Shown: positions 42,971-50,440 of the stretch, in pieces
Position numbering within the stretch: the first letter of the stretch is position 1
How the letters are laid out: each line of letters starts with the position of its first letter
Assembly (NCBI GenBank): GCA_001805105.1
Contig: MHEE01000012.1
Span: 89,590-153,589, forward strand
Direction of reading: 5' to 3'
From: Nitrospirae bacterium GWF2_44_13
Lineage (GTDB): Bacteria; Nitrospirota; Thermodesulfovibrionia; Thermodesulfovibrionales; UBA1546
Length of the DNA: 64,000 bases
The notes under the pieces: generated by a model
The model's input: only the letters and a program-made list of their open reading frames with translations
The model's database searches: none
What the model was told of the DNA's origin: nothing
Program-made: the position numbers and the translations under genes

Positions 42971-43900
42971 GTGAAATTAAAAATAAACGGGAGCGTTCAT
43001 CTGATAAATAACAGGCTGTTTCTAACGGCAATCTTGGGTTTTAACTTTTTCATATTGTGGGCAGCGCAGTCTGCTGATGCTGCATCTTACCCATATACAA
43101 AGAACAATACAGTGGTCGGTTCCCTCAAGGGCTACATTGTCAAGAACGATGAGTCTTTGATTGAGATAGCGCGAAAATTTAAACTCGGATACAATGAGAT
43201 TGCTGACGCAAATCCTGATATTGACCCGTTTGTCCCGGGAAACGGAACGTCAGTCGCCATACCCTCTTTCTGGATACTTCCGGATGTGAAATCATACGAA
43301 GGCATTGTTATAAACCTCTCTGAGATGAGGCTCTATTATTTTTTCAAGCGCCGCAGTTCAAAACTTGTCGCGACTTTTCCAGTAGGGATAGGCAGCGAAG
43401 GCAATGATACGCCGACAGGAGAGTTCAAGATTGTAGAAAAAATAGTAAAACCAAGATGGCGAGTGCCTGAATCCATTAGAAAGGAGAAGCCAAATTTGCC
43501 TGCAGTAGTCCCCTCTGGACCCGACAACCCTCTCGGCTCTCATGCGCTGAGGCTTTCATTGGGAAGCTATCTTATTCACGGAACGAACAGGCCGTGGGGA
43601 GTCGGCAGAAGGGCAAGCCACGGATGCATAAGGCTGTACCCTGAAGACATTCCGAAGCTCTTCAAATTAGCGCCAAATGGCGTCAGGGTAACAATTGTCA
43701 GACAACCTGTAAAAGTGGGCGTCAAAAACAATAAGGTATTCATTGAGGTGCACAAAGACGATTACCACAAAAAATTAAAATATTCCGAGATGGCAGTAAA
43801 ACTGTTAAAAAGGGAAAACCTGCTTGAAGGTGTTGACACGGAAAAATTAAATGCCGCAATAAAAGGTAAAAAAGGTGTTCCTGTTGAGATTTCGGATTAA
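42971..43900 (+). CDS. LysM and L,D-transpeptidase (YkuD) protein
   Basis: Periplasmic cross-linking or protein-anchoring enzyme on peptidoglycan. An N-terminal hydrophobic segment (LFLTAILGFNFFILWAAQSADA) exports it. A LysM-like peptidoglycan-binding unit follows (GYIVKNDESLIEIARKFKLGYNEIADANPDIDPFVP), then the YkuD domain with VINLSEMRLYYFF, TPTGEF, and the catalytic HGTNRPW...SHGCIRL. A basic C-terminal helix-rich extension of about 65 residues follows. The frame is open from 42947, but GTG at 42971 fits the promoter position better. It lies between the divergent beta-CASP gene and the convergent lipoprotein gene. Confidence 0.9.
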   Translation: MKLKINGSVHLINNRLFLTAILGFNFFILWAAQSADAASYPYTKNNTVVGSLKGYIVKNDESLIEIARKFKLGYNEIADANPDIDPFVPGNGTSVAIPSFWILPDVKSYEGIVINLSEMRLYYFFKRRSSKLVATFPVGIGSEGNDTPTGEFKIVEKIVKPRWRVPESIRKEKPNLPAVVPSGPDNPLGSHALRLSLGSYLIHGTNRPWGVGRRASHGCIRLYPEDIPKLFKLAPNGVRVTIVRQPVKVGVKNNKVFIEVHKDDYHKKLKYSEMAVKLLKRENLLEGVDTEKLNAAIKGKKGVPVEISD

Positions 43901-43949
43901 GAAAAAGAGGGGGGCAGAAATTACATCCCTGAAATTTCCACGCCCCTCT
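43901..43949 (-). terminator. Rho-independent terminator of the alanine-rich lipoprotein gene
   Basis: AGAGGGGGGC (43906-43915) pairs with GCCCCTCT (43942-43949). On the minus strand the hairpin is followed by CTTTTTC. It lies 25 bp after the lipoprotein stop and ends right at the L,D-transpeptidase stop. Confidence 0.7.
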
Positions 43950-43973
43950 TAACACTGTTTATAATACTACAAA

Positions 43974-44366
43974 CTACTTCTTCTGCTGTAATTCAAATGC
44001 CTTCTTTGCCTTCTTTGCAGAAGTCTCTGTTTTTTCTGATGCAGCAGCCGCTTTCTTTGCAGCCATCTCTGCCTTTTCTGCAGCCATCTCCGCCTTCTTT
44101 ACAGCATCATCAGCCTTATCAGAAGACTCCTTTGCAGCCTTCATAGCCTCTTCAGCCATCATCTTGGCATTTGCTGCCTCTTTCTTGGCATTAGCCAGCT
44201 CAGCGCTTGTCTTTCCCTGCTGGGCTTCAATGTCCGCAATCTTTGCCTCAAGCTTGGTAATCCTGTCTGCGAGAGGGGCTGCCTGCTCCTTTACATACTC
44301 TTTTGTGGCGCAGCCGAATGAGAAGAGAAGCAGTCCCATGAAAACCAAATATACAGCTTTTTTCAT
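43974..44366 (-). CDS. Alanine-zipper outer-membrane lipoprotein (Lpp-like)
   Basis: Structural lipoprotein. The 130-residue protein has a signal peptide with lipobox FSFGC (Cys19). The mature part is an almost uninterrupted Ala/Lys/Glu coiled coil: ITKLEAKIADIEAQQ, then AKKEAANAKMMAEEAMKAAKES and repeats of the type KAEMAAEKAEMAAKKAA. It ends ALQ-like FELQQKK with C-terminal lysines as in Lpp. It stands alone with its own terminator and a good ribosome binding site (GGGAGGTG). Lpp links outer membrane to peptidoglycan through an L,D-transpeptidase; the convergent L,D-transpeptidase gene next door makes that link attractive here, but this is inferred. Confidence 0.83.
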   Translation of the reverse strand: MKKAVYLVFMGLLLFSFGCATKEYVKEQAAPLADRITKLEAKIADIEAQQGKTSAELANAKKEAANAKMMAEEAMKAAKESSDKADDAVKKAEMAAEKAEMAAKKAAAASEKTETSAKKAKKAFELQQKK

Positions 44367-44457
44367 TCTTACACCTCCCTTGCAAAAATAAATTTATTTT
44401 TAAAAGAATACATCTATTTTAAAAAAATTGCAAACTTTTTTAAAAAAACCTCCGCTG

Positions 44458-45720
44458 CTAAAGCCTTGTAATCTTAACCTTGGCTATCTTTCTGTCTTCC
44501 ATTTCAAGTATGAGGAACCTGAGGTTGTGATACCTGGCCTGCTCGCCAACCTTCGGAAGCCTTCTGAAAAGCCCGAACACAAACCCGCCGATTGTATGGA
44601 AGTCTTCGCTTACAATTTCAGAGCCTACGAGTTCATTAATCTCGTCAAGCCCTGTCTGCCCCGCAACTATGGACGTCCTTTCATCAATAATCTCAAACTC
44701 CTTTTCTCCTTCCATTGCCTCAAATTCATCCTGAAGGCCTCCGACTATTTCCTCCATTATATCTTCAAGCGTTATAAGCCCGGCAGTGCCGCCATATTCA
44801 TCCATAACTATAGCTATCTGAAATTTGTTCTTCTGCATCTCATCAAGAAGTTCTGTCACCATCTTGTTTTCAGGAATATAATAAGCCTCACGCACAATCT
44901 CTGTTATAGGCGTATGGTTCTGTATTTTACCCTGCGCCATCTGTTTCACTATGTCCTTCACATAAAGGATTCCGGTAACGCTGTCTATATTCTCTTTTAC
45001 GACAGGGTAGCGTGAGTAACCCTCTTCCAATACAAGCTTCAGGGCATCATCGACTGTTGCATCATCAGGTATGGATACTATCTCTGTGCGCGGCACCATC
45101 GCCTCTGTTACGACTTTATCTCCGAATGCAAAAACCTTGTGAAGCATCTGCTTTTCTTCTTCTTCAAGGGTCCCCTCTTCCTCGCCTATATTTATCATTG
45201 TCTTTATCTCCTCTTCTGTCACAAAAGGTGATATAGGCTTTTTCTTGCCTCCCAGCATCCTGATTATAAGATTAGACATGACTTTAAATATCCAAACAAG
45301 CGGTGAAATCAGCCTGATATAAAACGCAACAGGCTTTGCAAGCAATAAAGAAACCTTTTCTGAATAAGTGACTGCAAAGGTCTTTGGCGCAAGCTCTCCG
45401 AATACAACGGTGAGGAATGTCATGATAATTGTGGCTATTATTATCCCGTCTTCGCCAAAATACCGCAGTGCGAGCACTGTTCCTATTGACGTTGCAAGGA
45501 TTGTAAACAAATTGCCCGATAGTATTACTGCGCTGAAAAGTTTGTCATGTTCATCAAGCAGCTTCTGTACAGCTTTTGCCCTGCTGTCGCCCTTCTCCAT
45601 GAGGCTTCTTATCCTTATCTTGTTTACAGCGATAAAGGACGATTCAGCGCTTGCCAGGATGGCAATAAATACGATGGATAAGGCAATAGTAATTATTGAA
45701 AGTATACTGTGCGGCTCCAT
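44458..45720 (-). CDS. CNNM/CBS/CorC-HlyC family membrane protein
   Basis: Integral membrane protein of the hemolysin C/CorC group, with links to Mg2+ efflux or resistance. Residues 1-190 form the CNNM (DUF21) domain with three or four TM segments (IITIALSIVFIAILASAESSFIAVN and others). Two CBS domains follow with MVPRTEIVSIPDDATVDDALKLVLEEGYSRYPVV and EDIMEEIVGGLQDEFE. A C-terminal CorC_HlyC domain contains VAGQTGLDEINELVG and IGGFVFGLFRRLPKVGE. It follows the dehydrogenase gene with an 8-bp gap. Confidence 0.92.
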   Translation of the reverse strand: MEPHSILSIITIALSIVFIAILASAESSFIAVNKIRIRSLMEKGDSRAKAVQKLLDEHDKLFSAVILSGNLFTILATSIGTVLALRYFGEDGIIIATIIMTFLTVVFGELAPKTFAVTYSEKVSLLLAKPVAFYIRLISPLVWIFKVMSNLIIRMLGGKKKPISPFVTEEEIKTMINIGEEEGTLEEEEKQMLHKVFAFGDKVVTEAMVPRTEIVSIPDDATVDDALKLVLEEGYSRYPVVKENIDSVTGILYVKDIVKQMAQGKIQNHTPITEIVREAYYIPENKMVTELLDEMQKNKFQIAIVMDEYGGTAGLITLEDIMEEIVGGLQDEFEAMEGEKEFEIIDERTSIVAGQTGLDEINELVGSEIVSEDFHTIGGFVFGLFRRLPKVGEQARYHNLRFLILEMEDRKIAKVKITRL

Positions 45721-45724
45721 AATC

Positions 45725-45782
45725 AGTGTTAGTGGTCAGTGTCAGTGGTCAGTGTTTGATGATTGTCACTATTAACTGACAC
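45725..45782. repeat. Heptad-type inverted repeat at the 3' end of the dehydrogenase gene
   Basis: AGTG cores at 45725, 45731, 45738, 45744 and 45751 (spacing 6,7,6,7; 13-bp unit AGTGGTCAGTGTC) form the left arm. GTCACTATTAACTGACACT (about 45764-45782) is the opposite-strand arm. It encodes the last 18 or so residues of the dehydrogenase. Same periodicity as the element near metV. Confidence 0.7.
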
Positions 45783-46856
45783 TTTTAAGTTCTGTATAAC
45801 TGCATCAGCCACCTCAGATGTGCCGGAGGCAGCCGGGTCATCGGGCTTTGGTTTCATGTCATAGGTTACGTGCCTGCCTTCTTCTATAACAGAGGCTATT
45901 GCAGCCTCAAGTCTTTGTGCGGCATCTGTTTCACCTATATGCCTCAGCATCATCACTCCTGAAAGCATCATAGCAAACGGATTCATCTTATTCAATCCCT
46001 TATATTTTGGCGCGCTTCCGTGTGTCGGCTCAAATACCGCCATCTCATTTCCTATATTCGCCCCAGGCGCAAGCCCCAACCCTCCTATAAGCCCCGCAGC
46101 AAGGTCTGAAACAATATCTCCGTAGAGATTCGGCAGCACAATGACATCATACAATTCAGGCTTCTGTACAAGCTGCATGCACATATTGTCAATAATCCTG
46201 TCTTCAAACTCTATGTCATTGTATCCGGAAGCAACACTCCTTGCTACCTCAAGGAATAAGCCGTCTGAGTGCTTCATTATGTTTGCCTTATGGACTGCGG
46301 TAACTTTTCCCCTTTTATTCTTTCTCGCATATTCAAATGCGAATCTTACTATTCTTTCACTGCCGTAAACAGAAATCGGTTTTATGCTTATGCCTGAGTC
46401 CTGCCTTATGTTCTTACCTGTCGCTGCTTTCACAAAGGCAATCAACTGTTTCGTCTCTTCCTTGTCTTTCTGAAACTCTATGCCTGCATAAAGGTCTTCC
46501 GTGTTTTCCCTCACAATAACAAGGTCAATATTCTCATATCTTGTTCTTGCGCCTTTAAAACTCCTGCAAGGTCTCAGGCAGCTGTAAAGGTCAAGCGCCT
46601 GCCTCAACGTAACATTAACGCTCCTGAATCCTGTGCCGACAGGCGTTGTTACAGGCCCTTTAATTGCAATCTTGTTTTTCCTGATGGAATCAATTATCCG
46701 ATCAGGCAGTGGATTGCCCTCTTTCTGATAGACATCCTCTCCGGCATCGTGCACTTCCCATTTAATTGGAATGCCTGTCGCTTCAATCACGCGCCTTGTC
46801 GCTTCGGCTATTTCAGGCCCAACACCATCACCGGGAATTAAAGTTATTGTGTACAT
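45729..46856 (-). CDS. NAD-dependent isocitrate/homoisocitrate/3-isopropylmalate dehydrogenase family
   Basis: Beta-decarboxylating dehydrogenase. The 375-residue protein has ITLIPGDGVGPEI, the substrate-loop TGFRSVNVTLRQALDLYSCLRP and VIVRENTEDLYAGIEF, VHKANIMKHSDGLF, the metal-binding NLYGDIVSDLAAGLIGGLGLAPGANIG and EPTHGSAPKYKGLNKMNP. The S-V-N-V-x-L-R loop points to isocitrate or homoisocitrate rather than isopropylmalate. Its neighbour is a homocitrate-synthase-like gene, so the two probably act in one citrate/2-oxoglutarate or aminoadipate route. The tail after QNLK (SVNSDNHQTLTTDTDH) is encoded by the repeat at 45725-45782 and is unlikely to be functional. Confidence 0.88.
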   Translation of the reverse strand: MYTITLIPGDGVGPEIAEATRRVIEATGIPIKWEVHDAGEDVYQKEGNPLPDRIIDSIRKNKIAIKGPVTTPVGTGFRSVNVTLRQALDLYSCLRPCRSFKGARTRYENIDLVIVRENTEDLYAGIEFQKDKEETKQLIAFVKAATGKNIRQDSGISIKPISVYGSERIVRFAFEYARKNKRGKVTAVHKANIMKHSDGLFLEVARSVASGYNDIEFEDRIIDNMCMQLVQKPELYDVIVLPNLYGDIVSDLAAGLIGGLGLAPGANIGNEMAVFEPTHGSAPKYKGLNKMNPFAMMLSGVMMLRHIGETDAAQRLEAAIASVIEEGRHVTYDMKPKPDDPAASGTSEVADAVIQNLKVSVNSDNHQTLTTDTDH

Positions 46857-46888
46857 AAGATTACTCCGCTTAATATGTTTTCAGAAAC

Positions 46889-46953
46889 TTGATGCCTGAT
46901 GCATGACTCACAAAATATTTGACTTGCATCATGAATCTTGCATCGTGTATCAT
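46889..46953. repeat. Inverted heptad-repeat element between dehydrogenase and homocitrate-synthase-like genes
   Basis: Left arm 46889-46909: TTGATGC, CTGATGC, ATGACTC. Right arm 46926-46953 on the other strand: GCATCAT, GAATCTT, GCATCGT, GTATCAT. A spacer of 16 bp separates the arms. Consensus NNGATGC as in the elements at 24306-24388 and 62730-62795. Confidence 0.78.
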
Positions 46954-46956
46954 GAT

Positions 46957-48192
46957 TTATGGATTTGAAGTCATTATCTTTCTTGCAATATCAGGATACT
47001 GGGCTATAAATTTCAGTTCATCGTCAGTCATCGGTTTTTGCGTATGCAGGTTAGCATACTGAACAAGTTCAAGAACCTTTCTTGCTTCATTGTCATCATG
47101 GAAGTGGATTCCGAGTTTGTCATAGACATGCCTGAAGCCCTTAACACCGCCGTATTCGCCTGTTGTTATGATCCTTCCTGTCTCAAGGAGTTCCGGTTCG
47201 CCTCTGCCTACATCCTCAGGGTCATAAAGCTCGTAATTTCTTCTGTCTTTTAAGGCTCCGTCAGCATGAATGCCTGACTCGTGAGCAAACGCATTTGAAC
47301 CCACGCCCGGCTGATTTATAGGTATTGGAAGGTTAAAGGCATAGGATGCATACTTTGCAATTCTCCATGACTTTTTCAGATCCACGTGTTCATCAAGATG
47401 AACCTTCCGGCTTAAGCCGTGTGAAAACTTAAGAGCAAGGATAGTTGATACAAGGTCGCAGTTTCCGCAGCGTTCTCCATAACCGTTTATTGTTGTGTTT
47501 ATATAAGCATCAATCCCGCTGTCTATGGAGGCCTGTGCGCCGGCCACAGACACCGCTTCTGCCATACCGAGGTCATTGTGGCAGTGCATCTCTATCGGAA
47601 ACTTTGTTGCCAGCGCAAGCGCCTTTATCCTTTCGTAGATTGTTATTGGATCATCAGAGCCGAGCGTATCACAGTATCTGAACCTGTCCGCGCCGGCTTC
47701 CTTGCCCGCCGCTGCAAACTCTATCAGCCTGTCAAGTTCTGTCCTTGACGCATCTTCGGCATTGAGCCCTACGGTCTCAGCGCCTGATTCCTTTGCAAGC
47801 TTAACGGCTTCAATCGTTGTTTTCAGGATATCCTTAAATGTTTTTCTGCCCTGGAATTTACCCTGTATCATTATCTCTGATGTTGACATAGAAATGTTCA
47901 GGTGTTTTATGTCAGGACAGTTTTTGAATGTGAGCCTTATGTCTTCAGGGATTGCCCTGCACCAGCCCTCAAGATGAATCCGCTTAATAGCTCCTGCCTT
48001 GACAAGTTCGAGATTGCCGTTTATATAATTCACTTCATGCTTGAGCGTAGGAAAGCCTATCTCGCTCTGATACACTCCCATCTCATCAAGATAGATATTA
48101 AGCATCGTCTTGGAAAGCTTCGGCAGAAGTATCCTTGATGTCTGAACCCCGTCTCTGTTTGTAACGTCAATAAGATAAACTTTATTTTTCAT
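46957..48192 (-). CDS. Homocitrate synthase-like / candidate Re-citrate synthase (HMG-CoA lyase-like family)
   Basis: Acetyl-CoA-dependent condensing enzyme with a TIM barrel. The 411-residue protein has the metal-binding start LIDVTNRDGVQTSRILLPK, GLNAEDASRTELD, the catalytic barrel strand CDTLGSDDP and MHCHNDLGMAEAVSVAGAQASIDSGIDAYINTTINGYGERCGN, which matches homocitrate/isopropylmalate synthases. The C-terminal part differs from LeuA (no regulatory allosteric domain visible). Homologues in this family include NifV/lysine-route homocitrate synthases and, in anaerobes, Re-citrate synthases; the sequence alone does not choose. Pairing with an isocitrate-type dehydrogenase, and no nif gene in view, makes a citrate role plausible. 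Confidence 0.83.
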   Translation of the reverse strand: MKNKVYLIDVTNRDGVQTSRILLPKLSKTMLNIYLDEMGVYQSEIGFPTLKHEVNYINGNLELVKAGAIKRIHLEGWCRAIPEDIRLTFKNCPDIKHLNISMSTSEIMIQGKFQGRKTFKDILKTTIEAVKLAKESGAETVGLNAEDASRTELDRLIEFAAAGKEAGADRFRYCDTLGSDDPITIYERIKALALATKFPIEMHCHNDLGMAEAVSVAGAQASIDSGIDAYINTTINGYGERCGNCDLVSTILALKFSHGLSRKVHLDEHVDLKKSWRIAKYASYAFNLPIPINQPGVGSNAFAHESGIHADGALKDRRNYELYDPEDVGRGEPELLETGRIITTGEYGGVKGFRHVYDKLGIHFHDDNEARKVLELVQYANLHTQKPMTDDELKFIAQYPDIARKIMTSNP

Positions 48193-48323
48193 ATTGCAAA
48201 CCTCATTGCCAATTAAATTTTGAAATTCAGGCAGTTATGTAGTATAACCAAACCGGACTTAATATTACAAACAGACTCAAGGGGTTACTGGTAGTCTTAT
48301 CCTGCCATTTTCTGAGGCATATT

Positions 48324-48989
48324 TCAGGATATCAGGTGGGTATTAACCTTAATCTTTATCTGTTTCTTAATGCCTTCCACATAGGATTTCACGGCCTTTT
48401 GTCTCTTGTCAAATAAAAGCGCCTGCCTGAAGGCCTTTGCCGTCTGCTCATCTCCTGTTATCTGTCTCATCTCATCATCTGCGAGGTCTACAGCCTCACC
48501 GATAAACCTCTTCATTTTGACGAGCATCAATTCATATCTCTTTATATTCTCAAAATATTCCGGTGTAATCCCTGAAAGCTGTAATACCCTCATATATATA
48601 TCCCTGTCAAAAACGCCGTTCCTTGTAAATCCAGGCTCATTTCTTATTGCATCTTCAAGCTCTTCATCTCTCACAGTCATGCCAATACTCCCGGCTGCAA
48701 TCAGCAGCGCCCTTTCATCTATCAGGGAATCCAGAACCTTTTCTCTGAGTTTAAGTTTCTTCTCCATCTCGTCATTGAATTTTTCCTTATATATATCCCT
48801 GTAAAAGCCTGCTGCTCTGTCATACGCGCGTCCGTATTCCTCAACTGTTATTTTTTCCTTTCCTATTTCTGCGACATGCACTGCTGTTGACTTGTCAACC
48901 GTCCCGACACCCCAGAATATGAACGAGAGGATTATAATAAAAAAGAATACATAGAAAAACTTTGCATGTTTGCGCATCGCCCTGAGCAT
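48324..48989 (-). CDS. PpiD-like SurA N-terminal domain protein without a parvulin domain
   Basis: Membrane-anchored periplasmic chaperone-like protein. An N-terminal TM helix (YVFFFIIILSFIFWGVGTV) is followed by VAEIGKEKITVEEYGRAYDRAAGFYRDIY, the SurA_N_3 helical domain up to about residue 215. No rotamase domain follows: the protein ends at 221 residues, against about 620 for E. coli PpiD. The start is MLRAMRKHAKFFYVFF as in PpiD. It may be a scaffold that lacks isomerase activity, or a gene shortened in evolution. No frameshift is apparent at the 3' end. Confidence 0.8.
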   Translation of the reverse strand: MLRAMRKHAKFFYVFFFIIILSFIFWGVGTVDKSTAVHVAEIGKEKITVEEYGRAYDRAAGFYRDIYKEKFNDEMEKKLKLREKVLDSLIDERALLIAAGSIGMTVRDEELEDAIRNEPGFTRNGVFDRDIYMRVLQLSGITPEYFENIKRYELMLVKMKRFIGEAVDLADDEMRQITGDEQTAKAFRQALLFDKRQKAVKSYVEGIKKQIKIKVNTHLIS

Positions 48990-49194
48990 GTCAGCGCCCC
49001 CCTGTTTTACTTTTTCTAAGCTGGTTCGGATAGTTATCCTGAAGATTCTGGCTTTTGCCTGAATTAGCCGTGATATTTTCCCTTTGCATGTATCTACCTT
49101 AAAAGATTTTCTCTAATAATTCAAGCCCATAGCGTGACAGTATAATTTTACCTCTGGAATGTGATAGTATAAATAAATTTTTATTATTAAAGCC

Positions 49195-50418
49195 ATGAAT
49201 TTCAGCGGCATAAAAAAAATCCTTGTCATAAAACTCCGCCATATCGGCGATGTCCTTCTGAGTGTTCCTGTATTCAGGGCGTTAAGGGAAAATTTTCCGG
49301 AGGCGCATATTGCCGCCCTCGTGAATTCAGGCACGGAAGAGGCCTTAGATTCAAGCCCGTTTATTAATGAGATAATAGTCTTTGACCGAGGCATCAAGAA
49401 AATGAATTTGCTCCAAAAATATACAAAAGAAATATCAGTCCTAAGAATGATACGAAGGAAAGGCTTTGATATGGCAGTTGACCTCACGGGCGGTGACAGG
49501 GCTGCGATAACATCCTTTGTCTCAGGTGCGGCATACAGGCTTGCGCATGACACCAGAGGGGGTTTCGGGGGGAAAAAATACCTGTATACCCACCTTGCCG
49601 CAAGAAATGATAATCAGCACACAGTGCTGCAAAACCTTGATATCGTAAGGCAGTTCGGCATCAAATCAGACAATCTCTCCGTGGATATATCTATTCCTGA
49701 AAGTGCGAGAATATTCGCTAAAAATATCGTTAGCCACAATAGAACAGATAGTGTTGCTCCTGTAGTCCATGTCCATCCGACATCAAGATGGCTTTTCAAA
49801 TGCTGGAGGGATGAATACATGGCAGAGGTTATAAACTGGATGACCGGAAAAGGCATAACTGTAATTGTTACATCGGCTCCTGACAAACGGGAAATGGAAA
49901 AGGCAAAGAGAATTTTATCTTTGGTATATGGGGGGGGAACTTTAGGGGACAGTCCCAGATTTACGGGCGAAGCCCCCGTAATTGACGGGGCAGGCTCCGA
50001 ATCGGGACTGTCCCTGCGACTAGGAGTAGTTGACCTGTGTGGTAAAACAAACATTAAACAGCTTGCTGCTATATCAGAAGTCTCAGATTTATTCTTTGGC
50101 GTAGACTCCGCTCCTATGCATATTGCCGCAGCAGTCGGCACGCCTGTCGTTGCCCTATTCGGGCCAAGCGGAGCCTTTCACTGGGGGCCCTGGGATAATG
50201 AAAGCTCAAAGTTAAGCATTAAGAGTTTAGAGTTTAAAACTCCTTACCCTGAAAAAAGCGGGATACAGACATTTGGGATTCATACAGTTATTCAGCAAGA
50301 CTGGAAGTGCATTCCATGCGGTAAAGATGGATGTGACGGAACCAAAATCAGCAGGTGCCTCGAGGAGATAAAAACGGAAGAGGTTATAAATATTTTAAAA
50401 GGCAAACTGAATATATAA
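49195..50418 (+). CDS. GT9 family heptosyltransferase-like glycosyltransferase, with two repeat insertions
   Basis: Glycosyltransferase of the LPS inner core type. ILVIKLRHIGDVLLSVPVFRALRENFPEAHIAALVN starts the donor fold, and LFFGVDSAPMHIAAAVGTPVVALFGPSGAFHWGPW is the GT9 signature near the C-terminus, with a Cys-rich CIPCGKDGCDG. Unusually, 407 residues against 346-373 for the three other GT9 genes here: a palindromic element at about 49945-50015 is translated in frame (GDSPRFTGEAPVIDGAGSES), and four heptad repeats at 50210-50237 encode KLSIKSLEFK. The frame stays open through both and the conserved motifs continue after each. First gene of the glycan cluster. Confidence 0.88.
   Translation: MNFSGIKKILVIKLRHIGDVLLSVPVFRALRENFPEAHIAALVNSGTEEALDSSPFINEIIVFDRGIKKMNLLQKYTKEISVLRMIRRKGFDMAVDLTGGDRAAITSFVSGAAYRLAHDTRGGFGGKKYLYTHLAARNDNQHTVLQNLDIVRQFGIKSDNLSVDISIPESARIFAKNIVSHNRTDSVAPVVHVHPTSRWLFKCWRDEYMAEVINWMTGKGITVIVTSAPDKREMEKAKRILSLVYGGGTLGDSPRFTGEAPVIDGAGSESGLSLRLGVVDLCGKTNIKQLAAISEVSDLFFGVDSAPMHIAAAVGTPVVALFGPSGAFHWGPWDNESSKLSIKSLEFKTPYPEKSGIQTFGIHTVIQQDWKCIPCGKDGCDGTKISRCLEEIKTEEVINILKGKLNI
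49945..50015. repeat. In-frame palindromic element inside a GT9 gene
   Basis: Terminal arms GGGACAGTCCC (49946-49956) and GGGACTGTCCC (50004-50014) are reverse complements. Between them lies a smaller hairpin TTACGGG (49961-49967)/CCCGTAA (49975-49981). About 70 bp long, it lies where other GT9 genes have only a short loop between the sheet strand and the DLCGKT-like segment. The eight-G run just before it (49930-49937) is part of the same odd region. Confidence 0.8.
50210..50237. repeat. Four tandem heptads inside the GT9 gene
   Basis: AGTTAAG, CATTAAG, AGTTTAG, AGTTTAA in exact 7-bp register, the same word family as the array at 22183-22217. It is followed by AACTC, which completes the palindrome GAGTTTAAAACTC. 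Translated as part of the glycosyltransferase. Confidence 0.75.
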
Positions 50419-50440
50419 AAATCTGGATGGTAAATTAAAA

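Noticed and set aside
49921-50030. Suspected frameshift in the GT9 gene because of the eight-G run and odd protein segment
   Set aside because: The frame continues unbroken into the conserved DLCGKT-like segment and the GT9 signature, so the odd stretch is an in-frame insert rather than an error.
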